Shown one piece after another: positions 21,596-32,790 of a stretch of DNA of 64,000 nt (the first letter of the stretch is position 1; every line of letters starts with the position of its first letter). The notes under the pieces are model-generated. The model made no database searches and had not been told where the DNA came from. It was given only the letters and a program-made list of their open reading frames with translations. The stretch lies in contig OY856412.1 in the NCBI GenBank assembly GCA_963693085.1, forward strand, positions 1,064,227,744 through 1,064,291,743. Reading direction: 5' to 3'. The stretch is from Alisma plantago-aquatica. Lineage: Eukaryota; Streptophyta; Magnoliopsida; Alismatales; Alismataceae. Both the position numbers and the translations under genes were made by a program.

Positions 21596-24500
21596 TGTCA
21601 GACCCCTTTCCTTATGTAAAGTGTTGAACATGCTTAATTACCATAGTTTAATGCTTTAAATATTATTCTAACCTTTTTTGGTGTTTTTATATCACGTGAC
21701 AAACATAAGTTTCAAGTTTGGTTCAATTTGGACTTTGTTTGAGCAAGTTATGTAATTTTATGTACATTTTAGACTTTTTTGCAATTTGCCCACATGGGAG
21801 GTATTACTTGCAATTTGTGACGTGCATTATGATCCTTAAATGTTTTCTTATCATGCTTGAGGTTGTTGAGCCATGGGGAACTTAATTGAACCTTGGTTTG
21901 GTGGTGATTCTCTTCTATGGTTATTTAGGGTTTACCCCTTTATGGATGAGCTACCTTTAGGAGCCATGAACTGATGGTTCCCCTTTTTGGTTGACATACA
22001 ATGGTTACCAAATTGTGGTGACAACCTATAGTCATCCTAGAAGGCCTTAGGTCGATGGATTTCTGGTTTTGGCTCACTTCGGTTGGTGGTTCACTAAAAA
22101 GAGGTGGTCAAGTGATGGTTCACCACATAAGTGACTAGGGTTTCAAGAACCGATGGTTATCATGTGTTGGAAGCTAATGTCCATCCTGGTAGGTCATAAT
22201 ATGGTGGTTTAGAAGACTCCCACAACTGGTGTAGCTATTTTCTGCATGGCCATGGTAGCTCTTGTCCATGGACACATAGAGAGCTGATAGGATAGCTCAA
22301 GCTTCTTCTCTTCCTTATCCATAAGCTTTATATACATATCCTTCAGCTCAAAAACGAAACCTTTGGTCCCTTATCTCTTCCCTCCTCTCCATAACTTTTT
22401 CTTTCCCTGCTTGATGGTGGGGGAGGTGCCCAAACTAGAAGAAGAAAGCTGATCTTCTTGTTGGAGCTTCTAGGGCTAAGATCTACCCTCATATAGGGTT
22501 TGTGGAGCTCTCTTTTGGTGATCTTAACCTAAACTAATAAGTATGTCCTTCTCTTCTTCATTTCTTTTGTTTTTCTTCTTCCTCCTACCTTCTTCCTGGA
22601 TAGAACCATGGTTTTTCATGCTAAATCTTGCTCTAAATCTCAAAGAACCTACCTTTCTTGCTCCTTCTACTTAGGGTTTGCTTCTCTTGTGGAGGAAGGT
22701 ACTACTTCGCCAAGTTCATAGCTTATCTACGGTTTTTTTACCTTCTATGCTTGAGTTTCTTGCGGTTTAGGATGTGATCTTCTTCCTAGAGGTGATTATT
22801 ATAACCCACTTCACTTTTATTGCCTACTACAAGCTTGCTTACTCATGTTCTTAGTCTAAAACAAAGATCTAAGAACTTAGAGGTTATGGTTTCCTACGGT
22901 TTTGATTTTTATGGTGTTTCTTGCATAGTTTCCATCTTTAGATGAACCTAAAAATAGGTGTATGATCTTCCTAAGGTACAAGATCACTTAGATCGGGTTG
23001 GCATGACAATCGAGGGTGCTAAGCACCTATTAAATGATGGCCTATACTTAGGTTCCTAAGTTGTTTTCTTTTCTATACATGAACCGATGGTGAAGTCTTT
23101 GTGACAATCGATGAAGTTGTCTTCTTGACAATTGATGGTGATTACCAATTTTAACAACCAATGGTGTTAGAGTATGGTCACACCTTAGGTTAGTATTGGA
23201 CTCTTTTGAAATCTTAACAACTGATGGTTTAGTACGCTAAAGATGGTATCAACCGATGGTGACATTTGCTCAATATCCGATGGAGATAAGTGATGGTAGT
23301 GCTGACCCTATCAACTGATGGTGGTTCAAGTTACAAAAGTCGGTGGTGAGTCAACGCTGCAATTGTTTCTTCATTTAAACCCTAAACCTATGGTTTCTTT
23401 GATTGTATGATTCAAGGGTTAGACCTACACCCCAACTGATGGTTTTGAATAATGAACCTGATCCAATGGTTGAGATTGTATGGTTCAATATCCAATGATT
23501 CAGAATGGAGCCTATAGTGAGTTCTAATAATTTGAATTTGATTCTCCAATGCCCTTAAATGTGTAGTCATACCTTTTCCCTCGTATTAATATATTTGATA
23601 AACCACCAAAATAAGTAGATATGTAACTCTAATGATATATAGCTTGTTACACCTAACCCTAAGATAACTAAGTGATGGTGATTGATTGAAATCAGCCCTC
23701 TTGAATGATTAAATGTGATAATGGAAACTCTCTTCTTGTGTTGAAACTGTAATATGATGCTAATTGAGCATCGTAGTTCCTTGCTATGTTAATCTTATAT
23801 GTCACATGTGTGTTGATGATCTGTTGAGTCTTATTTTGAGGCATGGAAAGATAATGTTGGACATGCAGGAAATAATGTGATGGTCTTAATGACCATTGGG
23901 CATGGTTGAGCCGTGATGGAGGTACAATCCTCTCTGTGATGTAATAAGGGTTGGAAGCCTGGAACTTTGTGGAAAGAATTTGTACTCTGTATTGGTATAA
24001 TGGAAACTGTGATTCCATGATTAACAATGAATGAATAATATGTTATAATGTGATTAAGCAGTATACCTCATACATTTTATATATTCTGAAGATTCTATAC
24101 TTATACCTTTCTAGAAATGAATAAGTGTTTGTACGTCCATTTGTATGATGCAATCTTAACTCATTGAATTGATATAATTAATTAAGTGAAACCCTAATCA
24201 TGTAGTGCCCAGTTCCATAGAACCATCTTTAGTGTCAGAACTTGGATGGTGAAATGAATATTCTTAAGGGAAACTTGGAGTAAATACTGTTGAGTATGCA
24301 AAGTGCTTGTGACCTTGACCCCAAGTGTATAGGGAGGAGTTACGATCATACCTAGCCCTTAGTTTGAGAATATCTACATATGTGTCTTGGTGATTACATA
24401 TGAGATGAAATTTAAGGACAGTTGTGGTTGTACATCGGATGATAGGGTTTGCATACCCACCTCCTATCACTAATGTCGTGACTTGTACTAAAGAAAGACT

Positions 24501-25496
24501 AGGTTGTTAGAAGCATGACCTAATGTGTCGCAGCGGAGGACTCGTACTGACCGAGGGCAGAGAAGATCTTAGGAATCCAGTTCTCCTAGATCTTGGAAGG
24601 CACTGATTTTGACTTAGCAGTGGTCAGTTGGGACTTGAGTGGAATTCCTCAAATCCCTCATGGCATAACAAAATATGCAATACAAGTTGTGTAGTATATA
24701 TGCTAAGGTTAAATACATTCATGTTGGTTTAGAAGCCCTTGCCTTCATTTTATACTATACAATTGTTATATACTACAATCTTATGATATTTGAATAATCA
24801 CTGATAGAAGAAATAGATATATCTATTTACTATATATACTCTAACAATTATACTTGTTGCTAAGCTTACCTGCTTAACTGATTAGTATGCTTAGACTATA
24901 CAATATGTTCAATTGATTATCCAATACTTAATCTGCTTAGTCTTTTACTATTAAAAATAATTTATTATAATTAGTTGTTGTTAGAGAAAGTTATATCTCT
25001 CATTGGGACATGGGTCTCACCCATGGGTCACCACATCTTTTTAGGTGGTCACCGACAATGTGATCGAGATCGTGCTGTTGAAGAGAAGCAACTTGGTGAT
25101 CAATAGACACAGAAGGTTGGACAACTATAGTAGTTGGTAGTAGAGTCCTAATGTTGTCCTTGTACTCTCATGTCTGGGTATGGGAAGTGCTATGTAGATG
25201 ATAACTTGTAACGACACAAGTTTTTGATAGTATGTCAGTGTTTATAAAAATGGCATGCACATGTGAAATAACTCTTTTGTATATAGGTTGTGGCTGAGAC
25301 CACTGGATACAGATGTATATACCTATTTTTATATATGAGTTAATGAAAATGACGGACCTTGATGTAAATGTTTTAGTACTTGTTTATCATGTGGAATTTG
25401 GTTTTAATTCTTCCTCTTTTCTGACTATGTGATTAGTTAGTAGTTGATCACGTTCAGTATTTTAGATAATCTCGTTTAGTGTGACGAGGTGTCACA
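21596..25496 (+). mobile_element. Probable second solo LTR, distantly like the Tekay LTRs
   Basis: It starts TGTCAGACCCC and ends GAGGTGTCACA. The flanks are GATTT (21591-21595) and AATTT (25497-25501), a 5-bp duplication with one mismatch. The last 1.3 kb resembles the Tekay LTRs of this window: GACTTAGCAGTGGTC (about 24614), a CTCATTGGGACA ... TCTCACCC segment (about 24998-25020) and TTTTTAGGTGGTC (about 25038), matched at 34200-34560 in element 1. No interior domains are present. The left boundary is less certain than the right. Confidence 0.6.
21960..23470. repeat. Array of AACCGATGGT-type short dyads
   Basis: Variants of AAC(C/T)GATGGTT recur at about 21969, 22147, 23081, 23131, 23219, 23251, 23314 and 23430, with looser forms between. 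AACC...GGTT is itself an inverted pair. The array lies in the first half of the probable solo LTR. Confidence 0.7.
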
Positions 25497-26615
25497 AATT
25501 TTATATATTGTACACTCCTTACATACATAAGGCCCTTAGGCCATGTGGAAATCACCTAGATGATATTATAAACCTAGAATCTACTAACATTGTCCAAGTT
25601 AGGATGGAAAAATGATATCTAATCTAATGAGTTGCCAATGAGAATATGTAGTTATAAAATCTCATGCGAGAGGACACCATGTGCTTTTTCTCTATAGTTG
25701 AGGAGTCTAAATAATTCTTATTGTGAAATCTGGTTTTTGGGTGTAATAAAATAATTAGGAGACTAATGAAAACAGACTTTATCGTTAATGTTAGAATGAT
25801 TGTGCATATCTTTTACCTTCCCATCGGATATCTCATAACCCCTACAAGTACAATTAGAATATTGGTATGGTTACTCAGCCCCAACATTGATATTTGATCC
25901 ACTTTTATGCTTTACTTTGAACAATTTCCATCACCAAAGTTACTTTTCCTTTATACTACTATATGCACAAAAAGATAAACATAATATTTTATATTTCATG
26001 GATGTTTTTATGGAGCCATGTTTCCAACCAATGAAATGTATGGTAGTGTGGATATTCACTCCAACATCAGCACTGGGTTTGCACAGTACCCTGACATCTT
26101 AACTTCATATTTTGGTCATGTTCATGGGTCACAGCCAGTCACTTTTCCCATTTTAAGCTGTCCTAAGTTTCGTCCATCTGTTTACTATTTCGCATGTTTT
26201 CTTTATATATATACGATCTTCGTCTTTCTCCTTGGTTTAGACATTCTGTAATTTTGACGACATCACTCCTTACTATTAGCTTCTTTTTGGGCTCCCTAGC
26301 TATGACCTGCCATATATCTTCAACTCATAGTTGAAAAGGAGGCTTCTATATGTGTTCTCCAGACGTTTCATTAGGTGACTCGTGGTGCTGGAATTGTGGT
26401 TAAGTGTATCAACTACTATGCAGAGTATTCTCCATTGGAAGTACCTTGCATGGTTTTTGGGGGTGTTGTGGCTGGCCTAGAGGTGGTAATGGGACTTGAC
26501 CTTTATTTAGGAGGTTTAACATGCAGTGATTCTTGTTCTAAGTTACAGAATTCTGGGATGATTATCAGTGAAGGCCCTCTTTCTTTTGGATATGGCCCCG
26601 CGGCCGCCCTTGACT
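25497..26615 (+). repeat. Old duplicated unit, copy 2, second part
   Basis: 25800-26260 aligns with 3300-3578, and 26272-26615 aligns with 20135-20480. This copy shows what the target of the first solo LTR looked like before insertion. It contains protein-like frames (GFAQYPDILTSYFGHVHG at about 26067; LYLGGLTCSDSCSKLQN and GMIISEGPLSFGYGPAAALD at about 26502-26613), suggesting that the unit derives from a gene. I do not recognise the family. Confidence 0.55.
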
Positions 26616-27153
26616 GACGCCCCAGATGATATGAACTTACTCCGGCTTCACTCCTCGTCTTTCCTCTCCGGATACCTCCGTGTAGTTCGAGAACCTAACA
26701 GTTCGTCCGGATACACTTTACAATAGTGAGTAAAATACATTATGAGGAGGCCCTGCACCTTCCCTCTACACTTTTACAACAGTTCGCAATAACAAATCTG
26801 ATGTAAAACAAGACCCTTCATCGATTCGATTCAAGTATAGCAATATGATCTGCTTCCCATTGACCATAGAAGAATTTGCTAGAACATGGTAAGGAGGCCG
26901 GATCAACTGCAAGACATAATGATCCTCTTGCAACAGTTGCAAATCGCCAAACCGAAACTTTCTGATTAATTCAAATGAAACTGCAGGAAGAACCTTAGGA
27001 GAAGGCAGGAGAGATTCCAGACCGAACCAAATAACGAAAAACAGTTCCGTTTGCAACCAAGAAAGGGGCAAGAACATGCCCGAGCAATGTATAGCTCCAA
27101 ATTGCTCGTTCTGATGCGGTGACCGAGTGGTCTTCTGCTCTGCACTCATCGCG
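26616..27153 (-). other. Presumed 3' untranslated/downstream region of the zinc-finger gene
   Basis: The stretch is moderately GC-rich DNA downstream of the stop at 27154-27156. A long alternative frame crosses it but has no recognisable domain. AATAAA-like signals are not clear. It may be transcribed as 3' UTR. Confidence 0.4.
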
Positions 27154-27543
27154 TCAGCCGCGTCCTCCGCCGCCGCGAAGTCCACTCTCCGCTGTGGGAT
27201 TCCCACCCTCCTCCGCCGGTGCAGAATCCGCGGGCGCCTTCTCGTCGGCTGCATCCGCGGGAGCCTTCTCGTCCTTGCTCGCGCTTTCCTCCTCGTCCTC
27301 GGCGGACTTCTCGTGTTCTGCTGGTGCAGCTGAGTTAGCGGGCCGTCCAGCGTCGGCCGGTGATGCAATGTGGCAATAGCGGGCGCGGTGAACGGCGAAC
27401 CGCATCTTTCTTGGAAGCTTTTTGCCGCAGTAATCACAGATGAACGGCTCCCGCAAGCGGTTTTGCTTCTCAGCTGCTTGGCGCTGCTCCCGCAAGCGAT
27501 TTTGTATCAGGCCCCAGCGGGGATTCCGCCCCTTCCCAGTCAT
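27154..27543 (-). CDS. Small single C2H2 zinc-finger protein, 129 residues
   Basis: The protein starts MTGKGRNPRWGL. Cys36, Cys39, His52 and His58 form a C-x2-C-x12-H-x5-H zinc finger within FICDYCGKKLPRKMRFAVHR, preceded by a basic region with two copies of QNRLRE (14-19 and 27-32). Residues 59-129 are an Ala/Glu/Asp-rich, probably disordered tail with DEKAPAD twice and a Gly-rich end. The role is probably nucleic-acid or protein binding; I do not recognise the family or a partner. The frame is intact, intronless and strongly GC/CpG-rich against an AT-rich background. It has a TATA box about 170 bp upstream and a CT-rich leader. This start is chosen because it is the first ATG in the open frame after that leader. 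It is the best candidate host gene here. Capture by a transposon cannot be excluded. Confidence 0.72.
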   Translation of the reverse strand: MTGKGRNPRWGLIQNRLREQRQAAEKQNRLREPFICDYCGKKLPRKMRFAVHRARYCHIASPADAGRPANSAAPAEHEKSAEDEEESASKDEKAPADAADEKAPADSAPAEEGGNPTAESGLRGGGGRG

Positions 27544-27690
27544 ATCGGCAAGGTGGGGGCTTGGTGCGTGAAACCGGAGAACAGCTGGTGCCTAGGGCGA
27601 GAGGGCGAGAGGAAGGAGGAGAGGAAGAGGAGTGACGAACAAACAGCTTGCTCTGCTTTGGCGAGACTAAGGAAATGTCAGCGACATCAG
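27544..27690 (-). promoter_or_regulatory. CT-rich 5' leader of the zinc-finger gene
   Basis: On the minus strand the leader carries a pyrimidine run (TCCTCTTCCTCTCC-type, about 27600-27635) typical of plant 5' UTRs, between the TATA box and the ATG at 27543. Confidence 0.5.
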
Positions 27691-27710
27691 GTGAATATGG
27701 TAGCGCTTTG

Positions 27711-27718
27711 TTTTTATA
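27711..27718 (-). promoter_or_regulatory. TATA box of the zinc-finger gene
   Basis: TATAAAAA on the minus strand (plus-strand tttttata) lies 168 bp upstream of the start codon. It implies transcription start at about 27685. Confidence 0.6.
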
Positions 27719-29490
27719 CTAGCACCAGACTTCACGAAGCATTTGGCCAAGCAATTTGTAGCGACCGAGCACCGACCGATGCTACTCGCGGGCAAATCCC
27801 ACGCTCTAAACTCAGTTTACAAGCCGCTGAATTATGTTATTAATTTTCTTCTTACTGGCTGTAACCGTTTGTCTTGGTTCTGTCACCGCGTTAAAACTAA
27901 GCGGTTAGACATCGTGTCATATCGCGTTGCGATAACATTGGTGGCCGTCAACTGACGCCCTCCCTATCCCGGCCTGCCCTGACTAATAATTGACCTGAAT
28001 CCGAACAATGTGAAATTATATTAAGGTTGGGTATAGGTTTGGACTTTTGATCCGAATTGACCTGGTTAGCTGACATTCACAAGTATTTATTAAAATCAAA
28101 TCAAAAATATTAAATTAAAAGACAACCAATGACCAAATAGATTACTATTTCATCACTCATGAAGTTTATTTTGATAATTCTATACAATTTTCTATTGGTT
28201 TGTATGATATATTATTGAGTATAAAACTATCAAACAAGCTACAATGAGCTCTATGTGTGTTTTCCAATCACATTGTTAATTTTTTTATATTGAACATTGT
28301 TGATTATATTTGGTAATTATCAATGATTGGGCCAATCATTTTTTTTTTGAAAGTGAAGTATTTGAATTTATGAGTCAGCTCTGAAAGACCCGAAAACATT
28401 TGTGGGTCGAATTAAGATCAAGGATTTTGACCTCAAAATTTATTTTTGACAAATTTAAGGTTTAATGAAAAAGCATTGACCCGAAATAAAGCCCGCTCTA
28501 CACCAACTCGACTGCCACCCCGAGTCTATGTTGTTATTATATTGTTTTTTACATGTTCATTATTCAATCCAATTGAAATACCCATCAAGTTCTTTTCATA
28601 TTTTTGACATCGAATTTAACTAGCAGCGATACTGTCTCATTTAATCTAATATATAGTCGTTGTAATTTGTTCTTTCCCACTTTGATATCGATATTACGTT
28701 TCTAACTCACTTTCATTGTAGACATAAATTTCTAAACTTGGAAGTTATTAACAAAATCTGATAGCAAAATCAGTTGTATTAGGTCAAACCCAGTTTAGCT
28801 TATAGATCCAGACGTAACATTTCACCTTTTCTTCGACGACTAAGCAACTCGATTATGTAAGTTACCCCCTCTCTCCATGCATTCCTTTTAACACTCGTAA
28901 AGAGGCCATTATTATTTGTTGATAACTTTAATAACGTCTTTCACGATACGTATTGCAATATATATGTATATGGTAAATTTCCTAAAAATGACATAGGTCT
29001 GGATCATTCACCCACCTCAAATATACTTGATGATGAAATTGATGTTAAAATCTTGAAATATTGCTATGTTTTTGTTTATGGGTGAATGACTACACTTGTG
29101 TTATGGATAGGAATTGAAACCCCAGACTTGCATGTTTGGAACCCAAAATTGGAATATTTGAATCTTGACTCTTGAGTTACAATCTTGTTGGTACATGACC
29201 CGATTTAATCCATGAAGGATAATCTCGACTCTCGATTCTGATTCTCACTCAATATACAAACATGACTTGAAATTGAACTCGATCAGTGAACTATGATATT
29301 TGACCTCTTGATTGATCAATACAAATTTATAAGAGACTTTTGATGTGGTTATAATTTTAAGGATATGGTTTTTATTAGATAGTTTAGGATGTTACATGAA
29401 TTCAGTAGTTTAAATATATTAGAATATGATTTGGATTAGAGAATACCAAAATTTTAGGATACTTTTAAAATTTGGGAACAAAATTCCTCT
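27719..29490. other. Intergenic, AT-rich, no gene seen
   Basis: 27719-27960 is the GC-rich upstream flank of the zinc-finger gene. From 27960 the sequence is AT-rich with words such as gacccgaa and gactcttgagtt but no open frame with recognisable content. The end (29460-29490) looks like the 3' end of a Gypsy interior (see the next feature), so part may be decayed retroelement. Confidence 0.45.
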
Positions 29491-30472
29491 CAAGGGGGAA
29501 GGATGTGACAAAGTGCATTTTGGCACAATTATGGTTGAATTACATTATTACTCCCAATTGACTTGAATTTCTCACTTCTAATGTTTCCCATGGTTTTATG
29601 ACTATAATAATCTCCAAAATCAAATATTCCACACCTTAAGTCAATTGATACACATGTGCATGAAACCCTAGCTTTCGTATACCCTTGGATCCTTTTATCC
29701 ATATTATATATTATTGATATCCCTAGATTTTTATCTCTTTCTTTATAAAAATTCTAATGACTCGATATGTAAAGAGTGAGACCAGAAAGGGGGTCCACTC
29801 ACATGATACAATACATGAGCCATGTAATAATAAAGTAGGGGAAACAAGACTATTACAAAGTTACTTCATGATTCACTTATGCAATTGTTCCTCACCATAA
29901 TAGGTGATTTTACAAAAACTTGAACTAAGTATAACTAAAGCCAGTAGCAGAGGGTAACCCAGCCATTCCAAGCTATCCTTAAGTCCATGTCATGTTGATG
30001 ATCTTTTTGATCTCTTGTCTTCCAATGTACCTAAACCTAGGTGGAAGGGAACATCACCCGGAACATAGGAAACAAGTATACGTCAACAAAGGCTGAGTAT
30101 GTATCATAAAAAACTTTGGGCATTATATTGGGGTAAAAGTGCAAAAAGAGATGTTTCCACAAGAAAGGGGCTATTTACAATTAGGTAAGTTCAATAGAAA
30201 TGTAACAAATAAATGAGGCATATTAAATTCAGAATACATGCATGATAATAAAGCGTGTCTTGACATAACAATCATCCACATATTCATATTAAAACAATAA
30301 ACATTTGCATGCATTACAATGTAGACTAAATATACCTAAAAAAAGGCCATAACACCATAGGATCATGGCCTAAAAATAAATAAGGGTGAACACGCACACC
30401 CCAGGAGGATACGCACACCCTATATATGTATGGTTGTACATAAGTACCGCTATTCTAGATATTCTAGTCAAA
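29491..30472 (+). mobile_element. Remnant polypurine tract and LTR start of another Gypsy element
   Basis: TTTGGGAACAAAATTCCTCT at 29471-29490 followed by CAAGGGGGAAGGA (29491-29503) and TGTGACAAAG (29504) has the form of a Gypsy 3' end: interior tail, polypurine tract, LTR start. Downstream 29504-30472 would be LTR, interrupted by element 1 at 30478. The far end was not securely located; GTGTGTCACA near 45770 would match the start as an inverted end but is unproven. Parts of this stretch resemble LTR sequence in reverse, so it may be composite. Confidence 0.4.
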
Positions 30473-31163
30473 CATGTTGTAACATCCCTGACCTGGGTTA
30501 TAAGTTAACCCTAGGAGTTTTGCTTAAATATGTAATTAAATGCTTGTGATTATCCCCTTGCATGTAATTAAGCTCCTGAGGAACATACATTCCCAATTCT
30601 ATCCTTTTTAAACAATGTTTTAGTAATGTTTTGTTATGCAGGGACCTATTTGCAAATTACCCAGCTAAAAGGGTTAACTTGCAATTTTAACATGTTGAGA
30701 TGTTCCACTAGAGATGGGACATCATATGGATGAATATGATGAGGAATGATGGATTCTCCAAGCTTGGGCATCAAGATGCGGCTTGTGGAGCAATCCTTGT
30801 GCTTGAAACCCTAATTTTGGTGTAAAGTGCAATTTAGCCAAATTGTGGGGTGCAAATTGTAAAATATATCCTCTAGAGTATCTTGTGTGACTCTTGACAT
30901 CGTTTAGAGTAGAAATGATGAAAAGGGCACTTCAATTAATTAATCAGGTAAGATAAATAACCTTTGTATGGGAATCACCGGTTATAAGTAAAGAAACCCT
31001 TATATATGGGCACCTTAGTGATAAGATGACTTTCCTTGCCTTTGGACCTTTGTTTTAATAAGAATTTCACCTAGAGAAGGAAGAGGGACGTGCAAGTAAG
31101 AAGGAGGGACCTAGATGAGAAATGGAGAAAACTAGAGGACCTTATGATGAAACTAGTCCAAGC

Positions 31164-31171
31164 TATATAAA
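31164..31171 (+). promoter_or_regulatory. TATA box in the 5' LTR of element 1
   Basis: TATATAAA lies 686 bp from the LTR start. The same octamer lies exactly 686 bp into the 3' LTR (40441-40448). If used, transcription starts near 31200, leaving about 3.7 kb of LTR in the RNA leader. Confidence 0.6.
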
Positions 31172-31676
31172 CTACCCTCCTTGCCAACAAGTGAACGTAC
31201 CCCCATCACTCTTTCTTTTGCCACCATGTTTGGTCCGTCCAAGGAAGAGCTTGGGAGCTATAGGAGACGACCAACTTGTTCCAAGGTAAGGGATACCATC
31301 TTCTAAGCTCGGATTCATGGAGGAAAGTGAATTACAAGGTTGGTTTTATGGTTATCTCACTTAGGTTTCTTGTTCTAGCCGATCTTCCCCAACCTTTTCT
31401 TGGAGAAAAGACTTTGGCCGACCAGTGGAGCTCAAGGTTCCATTAAAGACTTGAGAGCACGAAATCTTGGAGCTCTAGGAACGACCATAAGGCGGGTTTT
31501 ATATCTCTAAACCTCTTATTTTCTTAATGCATATACTTGTTCTTGCATGTAGTAGTTAGTTCTTCTTCTTCCCCAAACTTCCTTGCCTTCTTGCAAGCAA
31601 AACCATGGAGAAACCGACCTGTCTTGAGGTTGAAGACGTTGGGCGTGAATACCTAGGTAACGTTACCAAATGACCT

Positions 31677-32790
31677 TGGACCATTTGATCCAAACGGTTT
31701 GCAAACCGTTTGAAATCAAATGGTCTCACAACCGTTTGATTTCATGCGGTCTTGCAAGACCGTTTGGAATCCAACGGTCCCAAGACCGTTTGGTAGGGTT
31801 GACAAAGGGAAGACCGTTTGGATGTCTACTATACACATGTTGAGTTAAACACCTCCAAAGAATTGAAACCTAATTGCAAACCAATCACAAGTTGAAGGCA
31901 CCTCAACCCTCTAAACCCTAATCACTTGAAATTGCTGATTTCAATGACCACTTTTGGTGAGTTTTGGGTTGAATGGCCCAAACGGTCTCAATATCATTTG
32001 GGGTTTCACTCAAACGGTCTCAAGACCGTTTGGTGACAACGCAAGACTGTTTGGAGGTCTAGGGTTATGGTAATTTGATCAATTGAAGGTCCAATCACAG
32101 TAGGTTGATGAATTGAATAAAAATGCTGATTTTAAACCTAATTAGGGTTCAACCCTCATCAACTTGACCAAGATTTCGGTATAACTTTGGGCAAACGGTC
32201 TCAAGACCGTTTGTAGGGTGTCCAAACGGTCTCAATACTGTTTGGGCCAAGTTTGGGCCCACTTGAGTGCCAATTGATAGGTTCAACTTCAATTAGACCC
32301 ATGATTATCAATGTTGATGGTTAATTGCTGATAAACCCTAATTCAATCGGTTTCAACCCAAATTGGTTAGCAATTGCGGGTCAATTGAATGTCCAATTCA
32401 TTATGGGTAACCCTAATTACCTCAATTGACAAGTGATTAGCAAGAATGTGGCAAATTGAAGGCTTCAACATGGAAAACCCTAATCAATTACAACCTTGGA
32501 TGCACTTTTGAGGTCCATGCAGTTTTGAGCCCATTTGGACCAAGGGCTCAAACGATCTCAAGGTCGTTTGGATCCAATCGATGTCAAGGTCGTTTCAATT
32601 CATGTGGTTTCAAAGTCAACTCTCTCAAATGGTCAACAATTTGAAATGGTCTCAAGACCGTTTAAATTCAAACAGTCTTGAAGGTGACCAGGTTCAAAGG
32701 GTTTGGAAGTCAACCCTAGCCAAACGGTCAACACTTCCAAACGGTCTCAGGACCGTTTGGAGGTTAAAGTGTGTAACCGTTTGGATACCT
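31677..32790. repeat. AAACGGTC/GACCGTTT dyad array, element 1 5' LTR
   Basis: Exact AAACGGT or ACCGTTT heptamers occur about 17 times, often paired as near-perfect palindromes (AAACGGTCTCAAGACCGTTT at about 32015, 32194 and, with a GG centre, 32739). Many variants differ only by C-to-T or G-to-A at the CpG. Spacing is irregular and unique sequence intervenes, so this is not a simple satellite. Confidence 0.92.

Noticed and set aside
26594..26608. CCGCGGCCGCCCTT resembling a cloning-vector junction (NotI site)
   Set aside because: The paralogous copy at about 20453-20475 has the same GGCCCGCCCTTGAC context without the NotI word, and the flanks continue normally, so this is genomic rather than vector.
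26766..27437. 223-residue minus-strand frame overlapping the zinc-finger gene
   Set aside because: It overlaps the zinc-finger frame in another phase, has an Arg-rich low-complexity start and no domain. The zinc-finger frame has the motif, leader and TATA box.
31677..32790. CRISPR-like array of short repeats
   Set aside because: Repeats are short dyads at irregular spacing inside plant LTRs. There is no regular spacer length and no cas gene, and the sequence is eukaryotic.
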